A stretch of DNA of 64,000 nt from Antedon mediterranea (Eukaryota > Echinodermata > Crinoidea > Comatulida > Antedonidae). Under the pieces are notes generated by a model that was given only the letters and a program-made list of their open reading frames with translations, did not search any database and had not been told where the DNA came from. Shown here piece by piece: positions 12,001 to 21,900 of the stretch. Each line of letters opens with the position of its first letter. Position 1 is the stretch's first letter. The DNA lies in assembly GCF_964355755.1 (NCBI RefSeq), contig NC_092678.1:4436922-4500921 (forward strand). The letters run 5' to 3'. Made by a program: the position numbers and the translations under genes.

Positions 12001-14790
12001 TATGATTGTCTTATACCGTGATTGTTTTTATATAATTGTTTTAGATTTAAGATATTATATTTTAGAACTATTAACTTAAAGCATGCTTACTTTTTCAGGT
12101 TGGATCGCCTTTAGGAAAGCCATATCTGAGACTAATGACAGAATTAGTGAATGTCTCAGTATATCAAAAGTAAGTTACAAAACTACCTCCCATAAACACC
12201 AATTTCACATGACCATTTTAATTAAATGCCATTTTGTGCTGCTAAAGGACTGGTTTACTGGATTTTGTGTTATATTACATTTTGTATGAATATTTTGTTG
12301 TAGATACCAGTTGATAGATTACCAAGGAATGTGTTCAGAGACAGAGGTATTTTCTAGCGCAGGATCCACAATCTTCGATGTGAGTTTGAAATGTTATGTT
12401 ACATCTTTGTATTACTGTATAAAAAAATCCCATGTTTTATATGTTGTTTTTTTTATGAGGGACATGCCTGATCACTAAATTAAATTATACTAGATCTTTC
12501 CATACATCTTTGAACTGAATGTTTTTAAAACTTTTTTTTTTCTTTCAGCCATTTTTCTCAATAACTGCTATGGTTTCCTGGTGGTTTCATCAATTTGTTA
12601 TGTAAGTATGAGGTTCTGATAATAGTTTAAAGATTACATTTCGATTTTTGACAACTTTGGATGACCTAGCTATAGTTATGTCATTGTGACAAAAAATATG
12701 TAAAGACACAGTAAAAAAACATTTAAAATGTAAAATCAAAGTTATTGTTATCTAGCTAGTGTTTTTGCAAGACAAATTTGATAAAAGTTATATTTGTTTG
12801 TTACAGGTTTCTTGTTCAGTTTAGCGTGTATGACTGGTGGTACTCAAGCACAGTTCATGCGGAATGTAAGTCAACCAACCTTAATTTTAAAACTGTACCT
12901 ACGGACACAGAAATGTTGATAGCGCACTTCACATAAGTTACCACAATGTTAATTTTAGTGATAGACCTACAAACCAGCTACGATCCAGTGGCTGTATCTA
13001 ACAATCACCAATTTCCCTTAAAGATGTATTGTCCCCCTGAAAAAATAATTCTTAAAACATTTTTTGTTGAATATTCCATTTTAATGTAACATAATAGTTA
13101 TCCACTTTGACAAAAAATTGGATTGAAAAAGTGTATTTACCTGAAAAAAATGTAATTTAAAGCAAAAAATGGTCAAATTGGCTGCCAGCCAATGGATTTT
13201 TGGTTGAATTTAACCATTTATTTTGTCATTTTATAAGTGAAAACATATTTTTTTTTTTTCGTTTTTTTTTCTATGGAAGTGATTAACTTTATTAAAACTA
13301 CAAAATAACATATTCAAAGTCTGATTTAATTAATCTTCATTTTTCAAGTTTTTGGGGGACAATACATCTTTAAATAAGTAATAAAAATATTTCTATTCAC
13401 TTAGGCCCTACATTTTTTGTTATTACTGACTGTAATCACTGAATTGTACTACCGTCCACCAAAGGAAGTCACCAGTCAAATTACACTAAACAGCCGTGCG
13501 ATTGTCGTGACTCCAGTCAATACTGAAAACATTGTTACTCACGATAATATTTAATATTTTTTTGTCAAATTTTGCAGATCTTCAACCGCAGATATTTTCA
13601 TTTCCATGTGATCAAAGTCGTGATTACTTCAAATTGAAACCAGAAAGCCTTCCATTTACTGGTTTCATTGAAGAGGCATGCGATTCCTGTAAACTGTAAG
13701 TCATGATCATTTAGTATTAACTGTCCTCAGTCTTGTAACAAATGTTTTTAAAATATTTCTTTCATAACACAGAGTAATATAATATTTAATGTAAATGGGG
13801 GAATAATCTGCCACTTGCAGCCAGGCTTGCAGCCTACTACTGTAGGTGAATTGCGCACAGGTGTGGACCACACATACCACAACTTTCTACTCCCTTAAGT
13901 GTCCCTTCGTGTCGAGTGCTGCGACTAAACGTCGCCGGTTCATCTGTCCACAACGACAATGGCTGAATGGAGCAGTACACCGGGGAAACCTTCAACTCTT
14001 CCGAAAGATGTACTGGGTTCACACAAGCCAGTTTTAAGTCCTTATCTGAGAAGACTTGTTCTACCACCAGAACAATGGTTGAAGAGTGGCTTGAACCTGT
14101 GCCAATTGTATAGCTATGGTTTGTGGTGGTGCCCTGCCTTAACTGCTCAACCACTCGACTTGATTTCTAAGCCAATATTATTAAGCCACCAAATTACAAA
14201 TCTACAAAGTTGAATTTATAATCATATAATCATATTTTTACTATTTCATTAAAGAATTTAATTTGTCATTATAATTTGACATTTTTAATCGCAGAAATTA
14301 TTCCATCCATGAGGTTCCTAAAAGTAACTTGGTATTGGTAGCCATGGATAACGATTGTAATTGCGATCCGATAGAACAACTTGACATTACACCAACAGAT
14401 TACAATTCAACAGATGAATGTCAGAGGTTAAAAGTTCAACGACATCGAAGGCGGCCGCCACAATGTTTCAATAATGATATAGAGGCGAGTATTGAATTTC
14501 CCATTATTGTCTGGTTCAGCCTCTATGCGTTTTCATGTTTCACTGTGAACGCCTTCTGTGATCAATCTGCTCGATGATGATAACGATGATGATTTGCTAG
14601 ATGTTAACAATATGTCTACAACAATGCCAGGGGTAAATTTAGGGTGTCTTGGACCAGCACACTCAGTAATTTTGGTTTAATTTTTGTCTTATAGGAGGAC
14701 TCGAGTGATTGTGGAGGCGCTAGTTTCATAAAGCCAAGTTTGTTGTTATTGTTGGCTTGCTTTTGTCTGCAACATCTCAGGATGTTATGA
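1..14790 (+). CDS. CACNA2D3/4-like: Voltage-gated calcium channel alpha2delta subunit, CACNA2D3/4 type (5' truncated by window)
   Basis: Auxiliary, extracellular, probably GPI-anchored subunit that promotes trafficking and gating of high-voltage-activated calcium channels. Exons: 1-21, 553-702, 4479-4550, 5745-5806, 6404-6507, 6996-7040, 8722-8767, 9207-9310, 9662-9761, 10188-10387, 10741-10821, 11172-11242, 11500-11562, 12099-12169, 12304-12379, 12549-12601, 12807-12865, 13578-13695, 14295-14484, 14695-14790; 593 codons plus stop, all phases match. The window opens inside an exon (KLTPVYK) joining the Cache-like segment with [13 protein letters not shown] and [11 protein letters not shown], hallmarks of alpha2delta-3/4. 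Later landmarks are [33 protein letters not shown], the Cys-rich CNCDP block and HRRRPPQC. The C terminus has DCGGAS followed by a Leu-rich hydrophobic tail, as in vertebrate GPI-anchored members. The signal peptide, VWA domain and MIDAS lie upstream and are not visible. The last intron is GC-AG. Assignment to family is firm; paralogue 3 versus 4 is probably not meaningful in an invertebrate. Confidence 0.93.
1255..1290 (+). other. Candidate 36-bp alternative microexon of the alpha2delta gene
   Basis: After a pyrimidine-rich tract ending in cattag, 12 open codons ([12 protein letters not shown]) run to a GT (gtgata). The segment is phase 0, exactly the phase of the flanking exons (553-702 and 4479-4550), so inclusion would insert 12 residues between LSDANDT and MRNAM without a frameshift. 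Vertebrate alpha2delta-1 genes are alternatively spliced in short cassettes in this general part of the protein. The donor is weaker than its neighbours and the constitutive reading without it already aligns with vertebrates, so this is a candidate only. Confidence 0.4.
2985..3481 (+). repeat. 45-bp minisatellite in alpha2delta intron
   Basis: About ten copies of a 45-bp unit containing ctttaggcagcactaaaaaa and actcccatgtggcg, best preserved at 3155-3400 and decaying at both edges. Because 45 is a multiple of three, both strands show long spurious reading frames (15-residue repeats such as [15 protein letters not shown]). It lies between the exons ending at 702 and starting at 4479 and is not a gene. 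Confidence 0.9.
4744..5694 (+). repeat. GATGAT-rich minisatellite, 51-bp higher-order unit
   Basis: Nearly 1 kb of gatgat, gtttatgat and gatatacat words. Between about 4915 and 5060 they are arranged in a clean 51-bp unit; later parts are degenerate. The period is a multiple of three, giving three open frames (poly-Asp/His, poly-Met and antisense poly-Ile), none protein-like in the globular sense. It is intronic, between alpha2delta exons 4479-4550 and 5745-5806, ending 50 bp before the latter. Confidence 0.92.
5838..6345 (+). repeat. 27-bp minisatellite in alpha2delta intron
   Basis: Roughly 18 copies of a 27-bp unit built on atcttccatctaaacattg and tatggaaa, beginning about 30 bp after the donor of exon 5745-5806 and ending about 60 bp before exon 6404-6507, so it fills almost the whole intron. 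Copies are cleanest at 5880-6140. Open frames on both strands result from the 3n period. Confidence 0.92.
7530..8480 (+). repeat. 41-bp minisatellite interrupted by a foldback element
   Basis: Units containing attagaacatgttatgtg and caccgcacctt recur every 41 bp at about 7530-7790 and again at 8090-8475. The gap holds an inverted-repeat transposon (7791-8090) that inserted after the array formed. It lies in the intron between alpha2delta exons 6996-7040 and 8722-8767. Confidence 0.88.
7791..8090 (+). mobile_element. Foldback MITE inserted in the 41-bp array
   Basis: Two arms of about 70 bp (7801-7867 and 7880-7953) are near-perfect inverted repeats: gaaaggttatatcaac faces gttgatataacctttc across a 12-base loop, and outer parts such as atggtacaaataatgg match accattatttgtaccat. 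The remainder to 8090, ending ggtgttatataaa, also interrupts the array and is likely part of the element. No coding capacity. A related element may lie at 16361-16795. Confidence 0.75.
8867..9161 (+). repeat. Tandem 151-bp duplication
   Basis: The segment starting gtttacgacacttctctc at 8867 is repeated almost exactly from 9018, with an offset of 151 bp; both copies end near aagatcaaatcagaat. High identity implies a recent duplication. The second copy ends 45 bp before the exon at 9207, so the duplication expanded the 3' part of an alpha2delta intron without touching the acceptor. Confidence 0.9.
9786..10005 (+). mobile_element. tRNA-derived SINE copy in alpha2delta intron
   Basis: Contains aacatgcttacctttcaatcc followed by a B-box-like agttcaatcct and, further on, tatccatcctgtaaa and gttggatgttt. 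The same order of words occurs in the BAP1 intron at 59985-60135, so this is a dispersed family. The tRNA-like head is degenerate here. Short, non-coding, with no clear flanking duplication visible. Confidence 0.55.
10497..10567 (+). mobile_element. Truncated copy of the GTCTACACTATC MITE family
   Basis: gcccaaatatggtagtgata, gtccatatatggacacat and gtcacataaagtt are the internal words of the MITE complete at 20881-21029 and 57312-57474. The terminal inverted repeats are missing or decayed. Intronic, in the alpha2delta gene. Confidence 0.6.
11775..11935 (+). mobile_element. 3' end of a non-LTR retrotransposon (LINE)
   Basis: ctcctcaaaacccacctttt encodes LKTHLF, the usual last residues of CR1/L2-like reverse transcriptase ORFs. 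It is followed by gtaaagcgcattgag, then aatgcgctatatcaa, a stem-loop typical of LINE 3' ends, and a short attatt tail at 11917-11933. 5'-truncated, as most LINE copies are. Intronic in the alpha2delta gene. Confidence 0.7.
13018..13373 (+). mobile_element. TTAA-flanked MITE, copy 1
   Basis: TTAA at 13018-13021 is followed by agatgtattgtcccc; at the other end ggggacaatacatct is followed by TTAA at 13370-13373. The ends are 15-bp perfect inverted repeats flanked by a TTAA duplication, the signature of piggyBac-type transposition. The 356-bp body is AT-rich and non-coding. A second copy in opposite orientation is at 40444-40789 (shared ggctgccagccaat). Intronic in the alpha2delta gene. Confidence 0.82.
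13811..14162 (-). mobile_element. tRNA-derived SINE, minus strand, in alpha2delta intron
   Basis: Read on the minus strand from 14162, gtcgagtggttgagc resembles a tRNA-Leu/Ser A box and caggttcaagccac at about 14087-14100 a B box; roughly 280 bp of unrelated body follows (acgaagggacacttaaggg). Open frames on both strands across 13837-14213 are by-products. Its base composition is visibly richer in GC than the surrounding intron. Confidence 0.6.
14485..14694 (+). other. Non-canonical GC-AG intron of the alpha2delta gene
   Basis: The penultimate exon reads through CFNNDIE and must join [10 protein letters not shown] (14695 onward) to recover the family's C terminus. The donor is gatatagag|gcgagt, which fits the GC-AG consensus (AG|GCAAGT) with one difference; the acceptor is cttatag. 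Using the nearby GT at 14489 would shift the frame and stop after a few residues. If the intron is retained, translation ends at 14575-14577 with a different hydrophobic tail. Confidence 0.8.
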
Positions 14791-16314
14791 CATTGAATGA
14801 CCTCTCGCAAGCGGACAAGCATTACAAGCATAACCAAAACCAAAAAGATTTTATACATCATGCATTGCTTTTGACCTAAAAAAAAAACAAAACCAATATT
14901 ATCATACAGACATTCCACAAAAGTCCAAAAAACATCATTGTATACAAAACAATGCCTTTTTGTACATATTATTTATTTCTTTTTATTTACATATTTATTT
15001 ATTAAAATATGCAAATTAGCAGTAATTAACATCTTGATTTCTTCTGAGTATATTGTATCATAAGTACATTTAACCCGCTAAAAATAGAATACATGTCTAA
15101 AAATTTAAGATAATACAAACAAACATTTATAGGTACATATAATATCTGCTAAACCGTTCTCACAGATAACAAAACAATCATTACAAAATGTATATATATA
15201 TTTAAATCTTTTTTTTTTTTTCAATTAAGTGAGTTACACACACATAATTTATATTTCGTGTGTAGGCTTTATAAAGATATTTATTTTTATATATTATTTA
15301 TTTGTACCTCCAACAATGTAAACATCATTTATCTAAAAAATTGAATATTACTGCCAATACAGTAGATTGGATATTATTATTACAATCCTTTATCAAAATT
15401 AAAGTAAACTTAAAACTGTGGATTACACCTATAATAAGTTGACATGACATGACCCTTAGGTCGTTGAAAAGTGTAATATCTGAAGCCACAGTGCCATGAT
15501 CAATGATCGTTTTATGGCACTATATACAAAATGGACATACAGTATAATTATCATTATCACTATCGCAGCGTAACACCAGAGCAACAAACACGCTCATAAT
15601 CTGCAAATTATATTGATCATAGTAATTTATAGTTTTGTTGATTGCTGTAGTACATCATTACATACATTTTAAAGACACTTTCTACTATTTTAAGTATTAT
15701 ATATTTATGTGCAATACAAAACGTTTCAACATGAATTTACACTTTTACCTAACATAGCATGAAAATGTTTTAACCAAATTATAGGAATAGCATTTAATGA
15801 TAAAAATTAGTACAAAGAATTACAGAAAAAGGTTAACCACTATTGTACATAGGAAATTATTAAGGGTATGACATCATAATGGTGTTTTTTCTGCATTGAA
15901 TTATAATATCTCCTGGTAATACTTAGTGTGCAATTAAAAAAATGCATAACTTGTAATTTTATTTATTTTTCAATTTGAATGAGAATGTATTTTTAAATGC
16001 CTATGTAGCCAAAGAAGCTAAGATTTGCAAGGCGTGTTTTGGCAAATTATGCACTTTTTCAAAATTAATATTTAAACTTTTAAGGCAATGTTGTTTCACT
16101 TGCTTCATATTCGACCATTTTCCCTTCTGTTGTTAAACACACTATGCAAGTAGGATTTGTTTCTGAAATAACAAGTAGTTTTAAATAGGTGAAAGTTTAT
16201 AATATGTTACTATGGAACATATAGCTTTTATTTCTTCATTAATTATTTTAATCGATTACAACATTTGTATCTATGTTAATTTAAACTTCCAATTATTCGA
16301 GTTTATTTATTTGT

Positions 16315-16347
16315 AAACAAACAAACAAACAAACAAACAAACAAACA
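16315..16347 (+). repeat. AAAC microsatellite
   Basis: Eight uninterrupted tetranucleotide units of aaac, then one variant unit (aagc). Intergenic between the alpha2delta gene and NOL9; probably polymorphic in length. Confidence 0.95.
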
Positions 16348-16360
16348 AGCAAGTCCATCA

Positions 16361-16795
16361 TACATTATACAAATAATGCATGTTTGTGAGTTGAATGGAA
16401 AGACTATTTCATGAGTTGAAACACTGACTGTTCTATTCAACAAAGAGAAGCTGAGGGGAATAGTACAGTCATGCTATCAACTAATGAAAATATTCTCTAC
16501 ATTCAACAAATACAAAACAGTCAATATTTGTTTTATAACACACCTACTTTTTATAACTCAGCCGATTCCATCTTATTGAATGTGAAAGGCTTGTCCAATT
16601 TTGGCTGCTGACACTGACAGTTATAAGGTGTTTTTCCTGTCATGCAATATTCAGACCTATTGTATTCCACAACATTTTCTGAACATGCAATAGTACCTTT
16701 TCAATCGTTGAAGGGGAAAAAATAATGCATGGTACGTGATAAAAATCAACTAATAAATGACAAGGATGTAATTATATATTGGTGTGTTATAAATA
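16361..16795 (+). mobile_element. Possible relative of the foldback MITE
   Basis: Starts tacaaataatgcatgttt, like the element at 7791 (tacaaataatgaatgttt), has a central imperfect hairpin (tgactgttctattcaac facing ggaatagtacagtca) and ends near ggtgtgttataaa, like the other element's ggtgttatataaa. Length and interior differ, so family membership is an inference. Confidence 0.4.
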
Positions 16796-17439
16796 AAAAC
16801 AGCATTATCATTAATGATCAACATTTTTAAAATGCTTTTATATTGCAGTATGTTTTAAATGGTTTTGGATTTTATGTTTCACTTTTTTTTGGGAGTCGGC
16901 TGCTGATATTTGTGATTGTCTTTTGACCAATAGTCTTCCATAATGTGGTGTAACATAACAAGTGAATTTTATCGGTTTTATTTGGTGTAATGCTATAATG
17001 ACAACAGCATCTTTGTAGAGTAAGTTATTACGAATTTAATTATTGGTATTTTACATTTTAACAGTAAAACTGAACAATTTCTGATTATCCTTGTTGTTGA
17101 ATAACTTATGTACAAACAAAATCCTGTTTATCTAATAATGTTCATTGGTGTATTACAAGATTTTAAAAGTTGAGCAAATATAACTAGGGTTTTTAATTGG
17201 TATACTGGAATTATAGGCTACCATTATAAGTGTTTTGTATAAACACTGGCATCTATTTATAAAGTATGGTGTTTGGCAGGCGTAGTGGTAGATACTGTAC
17301 AAGGCACCTGCCACTCTGTGACCATAACAGACCCTTGTTTCCTCTTGATTGGGCTTGACATTAAACCAATCTTCAGGTTATATACCACCTGTGTCCCCAA
17401 ATGCTTGGGTTAATAGTAATTAACCCACATAATAGGTTA

Positions 17440-17600
17440 ATGTGCTTGCATTGCGACTTGCATTCTTGCGTTGTGTCCTAGTTTGACGCAACGCAACCAA
17501 GTTTGCAATGCAAATGAGTTGACCAATCACAAGTGACAGTTGGGGATGATCCACGCATCATGATTGGTTTAATTACTTGCAGTGAGCTACGTCCAATTAA
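17440..17600 (+). mobile_element. Decayed GACCAATCACAAG-family MITE
   Basis: Shares gacgcaacgcaa and ttgaccaatcacaag with the better preserved copy at 32644-32830, but its terminal inverted repeats are not recognisable. Intergenic. Confidence 0.5.
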
Positions 17601-18756
17601 ATGTTGGCCCTTTCAAGACTAAATTGATGTTTACTTTGAATACGTATTAATGGTGCCAAATAAGCGTTTGGTGGTGTGTTGATGTTTGATAGCTCAAACC
17701 AAGGAAATTTAGATAATTTAAAAACAATCTGCGAGCAGTTTGAGCATATTTTTTAATATGGTGTGTTGTAGCTGGTTAGTGTAGTCTATTTCATGGCCTT
17801 GTAGGGAGATTTTTGTCGTCATGAGTTGCGCTGGTCACAAAATGACGCCTGCAATGTAGTTGTCCAAACTTCTCCCTATAATGGCTGGTATTATAGTTAA
17901 GACATGTTCGTTATATATGGATTCATCATCTTCTTCCATACTGTATTTGAATAGATAGATATTAGAAATACTTTACAGTATCATAGTTTAAAATAGCAAA
18001 ATTACAAAAACTACTATGCTCACATTAATATATATATAATTGTATCTGGAGGATAGACATTTTGATTGGGCACACATCAATATTCAGAAAATACTTATAT
18101 TATAAAACTTTTGTTTGTACTTCGGATGCCTTTCCAATAAACCACATATTCACCATAGAAAATGAAAACAACATTAATTCATAAATGTCATTTATAATTA
18201 GCCAATTTCAAAATGTTTTTCTATTATTCATAGTAGAACATATTTTGATATATTTTAATATTTTAAGATACTTTATGCATAATTTATACGTTACAGGGTA
18301 AATTTTGATTACTTTAACCTTTTAAAGTTGGCTCTAAGTAGTTATTGTTCAGAACTTATTTTGTCAAACTCTTTGATGCACATCATTGGTAATGGCGATT
18401 TTAAAATGAATTTGTTCAAATGAATATGATAGGCCTATGCCTATGACAACTGGTTCAATTTATACGGGTTGTACAACAGCATGTTCTGTAAAGCAATAGT
18501 TCAAGTAGGTTGTTTAGAAGGTGAAGTAACTTTTTCATTTCTACATTTTTCAAATATTAAAATTGTAAATAATGGAACAATAAATGATTATTGGGTTATA
18601 TTTGTGTGTTCTTTGTTTTCTTGTTCAAGAATTTGTATATTCCTTTGCAAGAGTCAGTAAGAGATAACATTTAAATGTTTTTAGTTGTGTTAAGTTATTG
18701 AAATGTGTTTTATTTAGAGTGTTTTGAATAGTCTTACTCAATTCTGAGTTAAAAGG

Positions 18757-18850
18757 CAGTTATTGCGTTCCATACCAATAGTAGTCACTCAAGCGTAACA
18801 TTAAATGCAATTTTTGCGTTCCATATCAATAATAGTCACCCAAGCGTAAC
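18757..18850 (+). repeat. Two-copy 51-bp repeat in the NOL9 proximal promoter
   Basis: The words tgcgttccata, caata, tagtcac and caagcgtaac occur twice in the same order with an offset of 51 bp, the second copy ending about 100 bp before the NOL9 start codon. Two copies of the same possible binding sites so close to the start could matter for transcription, but no known motif is recognised. Confidence 0.7.
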
Positions 18851-18951
18851 AATCAAACTAACTCGACCCTCGGAGGCAGAGACGCACGTGTGAACAGTTT
18901 CTCTGGGAAAAAGGCAGGCCTAGCCTAGTCCTTGAACTAAAAAGTTGTGAC

Positions 18952-21900
18952 ATGTCATCTAAAACACGGTAAATAATACAATATTGTCATTAATTTCTTC
19001 AGTTTATACATGAATAAATAAATTGTTGGCGTATAGGCCCTCGTTAGCTAGGCTACCCATCTACGATTACCATCGATCGTCTCTCTCTACTAGCGGTAGC
19101 CTATCGTGAATTGGTGGCATCCTGACTGGTGCACTCTGCTGGCTGCCACCACGAGCCTAAGAAGCTAGGCCTAGTAGTAGGCCTTCTAGTCTAGGCCTCC
19201 TAGCTAGGCGATCTATGATAGAAGTAGGGCCTACTAGGTAGCCTATTATGTAGTAAGTAGCTAACTAACCTACTCCCAGCCAGGTCTAAAAAGAAATACA
19301 GTAGTAGTAGGCCTTCTATTCTAGTCTAGGCCTCCTAACTAGGCGAATATATGATAGAAGTAGGGCCTACTAGGTAGCCTATTATAGAGTAGTAAGTAGC
19401 TAACTAACCTACTCCCAGCCAGGTCTAAAAAGAAATACAGTAATATAATAATAATATAGAATAGGCCTAGGCTAGGCCTACTAGTCTACCATAACTAGGG
19501 CCTAGGCCAAAAGTATTAAGTCAATTTGTATAAATTTACAGAGATGGATTTTCCATCAATATTCTCCATAAGACCAAGAACAAGATAATCAAAAAGGGAA
19601 AAGAGAAGAAGGTAAAAGAAAAGAAAGTAAAAAGTATTGCAGACTCATTGAATCTCAAACGAACACCCATTCCTAAAAAATGTGACCCGTCTAAAAGTAA
19701 TGGAAGTACTCATCTATCAACGAAAGGTTAGTATCAATTAAGGATGTAAATTAATAATCATGAAAATTCTCCCTCTAGCTATGAGTAAGACCAACGACAC
19801 ATTCCTAAAAAAATTACCTGTTTAAGTTCAAACAAAAGGTTATCATAAAACCTCTAAAAAAAGCCCATCTTACTAAAAGCCTTCATCTTCTTCTTGTGTT
19901 ATTTTAAAGTTTTCGACGTACTGCAGTAATAATGTAACGAATGTAGGTTCATAGAATTTCAAAGGAAAAAAGAAATAATATCCCTCTCAATCTTAACTTA
20001 CCAATTCATAGGATAATTACAATCTATTATTTTTATTAGGTCAAGGTAAATCGGATAAAATTCGAAACAAAACAGTGAAACAAAAGAAGTCTAAGAAAAA
20101 AGAGAAAACTGTTAAAACAATTGCACAAACAGTAAAAAGTGTTTTTAAAACCAAAAAGGATAAAAATGTTAAAAAGAAAAATAAATTACATAAAAATAAA
20201 AAGGATTTTAACCAAAATGTAAAAAAGGTACCAAAAGTGAACAACAATTATGTGTCGGCCATTGGTGAGAAAGTTTGTGTTGTTGAAGGTTTCAAGCAGA
20301 AATCTGCAGATAACTCTTGGATTGATGTCAGTCACATTGAAGGGGATGATGGCAGTGATGGTGACCTTGAAATACCATCCGTCAGTCTCGGTGATGGTGA
20401 TCTAAAAATAGATTATGCAAACTGCTTTAAAAGTGACGTTGGTGTCGTTGACCTTGCTGCAACAAATTTGAGATTAAAACCATCTAGAAAAAAAATAAAA
20501 AAGATTACAAAGAAGAAACTGAGATCTAATGATGATGAACATTTGAGCAGTGACATACTACATGTCGGCCCTTTGAAGTTTACTAGTGGTACGCTTCCAT
20601 CATTATTAACATCTACACCAATAGAAAAGTGGGGTTTCTTCAATGAGGATATGGAGACATCTGTCATCACGCACAAAGAAGTCCCTTCAACAGAACAATC
20701 TCATAAGTCATGCTCACTTAAACGTAAAGTCGTTGCTGATTCACAACTACAGAATAAATCAAAGAGTGCAAAACCTAATGTAACATCTGTACTTGTAAAG
20801 TACAAGTGAGTATTAACTCCTCTTTTTTTTTAAATATTATAATTTCTAGTTCTTTGCCTTTATTCCTTGAAAACTTTTTGAAGCTCTGTCTACACTATCA
20901 AACTTTATATGACAAAAAATGTGATGTGCCCATATATTGACATGATGATGTCATGGGGCATATCACTACCATTATTTGGGCACATCAAACTTTTTTTGTC
21001 CAACTAGTTTGATAGTGTAGACAGAGCTTTACAAATGATTGACTGTTTTGATGTTTGTTTTTTAATTGTATAGGTTGTACAGGTTGGAGGATTCCTCACA
21101 GTGTTTAGCTGTGCTTTCATTTGGAGCTGTTTTTGCATTTTATGGAAAAGCATTTATCAAAGTTATGTACGGTGGTGCTAATATTCTAGGCTATGAAATG
21201 ACGAATGTCGATGACTATATTCCAGTATTCTGTCCGCAAAGCCACAGCGCCATCACAATTACAACAGGGCAATCGGATTTAGATAACGATAAATTAGAAA
21301 ATATTTTGAATAGGATACAGTTTACTGATAATTCAGTAAGATTGGATATAAAAGATCAGATGTCTGCTGGTGACTGCTGTTTACTTTCTATAGTGAAGAT
21401 GACCTCTGGTTTGTCCTGGTATTTAACTTCCTTCAGTGACTTCAAAGATCTGTTTGATACTAAATTACCAAAGACACATTTGCGGGTAAGAGAGTGTTTT
21501 TATCTTTGTTGAATGCATAAGTAAACTGCTGATGAAGTGCCTTAGGTGATTTGCAAGTTAAAAGATCTTTACTGACATAGAAATAGAATGCCACAGAGAA
21601 GTATCTTGTCAGGTGGCACTACTTGGAGAACTTTGAGTTAAACCTTGGAATGGTGGTGATGAATATTGTTCTTAAAATGTTCTCGATTCTAAATACATTC
21701 CATAAACTTTGTATGATAAATAATGTCTTTCTTTATTAGACAAGTAACATAGAAATTGCCTTCAGTGTTGGACTGGAGCTAATAGTCTCAGAAAAAGACT
21801 TTAAGAACACAATGCAACCTTCTAGTCAGTATGATAGCGTTTGTGATGTCGTCTCCGTTAGTTTGACAGAATTGACACCTGTAGTTCTGGTCTGTGGCAA

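Larger units (their letters stand above)
14791..18951. other. Intergenic region / alpha2delta 3' UTR and NOL9 upstream
   Basis: AT-rich sequence with no convincing gene. It holds an AAAC microsatellite (16315-16347), a foldback-like element (16361-16795), a decayed copy of the GACCAATCACAAG MITE (17440-17600) and, near NOL9, a duplicated 51-bp block at 18757-18850 (tgcgttccat words at 18764 and 18815). The short reading frame at 18469-18660 has no protein-like features. The alpha2delta polyadenylation site was not located. Confidence 0.6.

Noticed and set aside
14485-14577. Read-through C terminus as the main alpha2delta ending
   Set aside because: The alternative exon at 14695 gives DCGGAS plus a Leu-rich tail that matches the family; the read-through is kept only as a possible intron-retention isoform.
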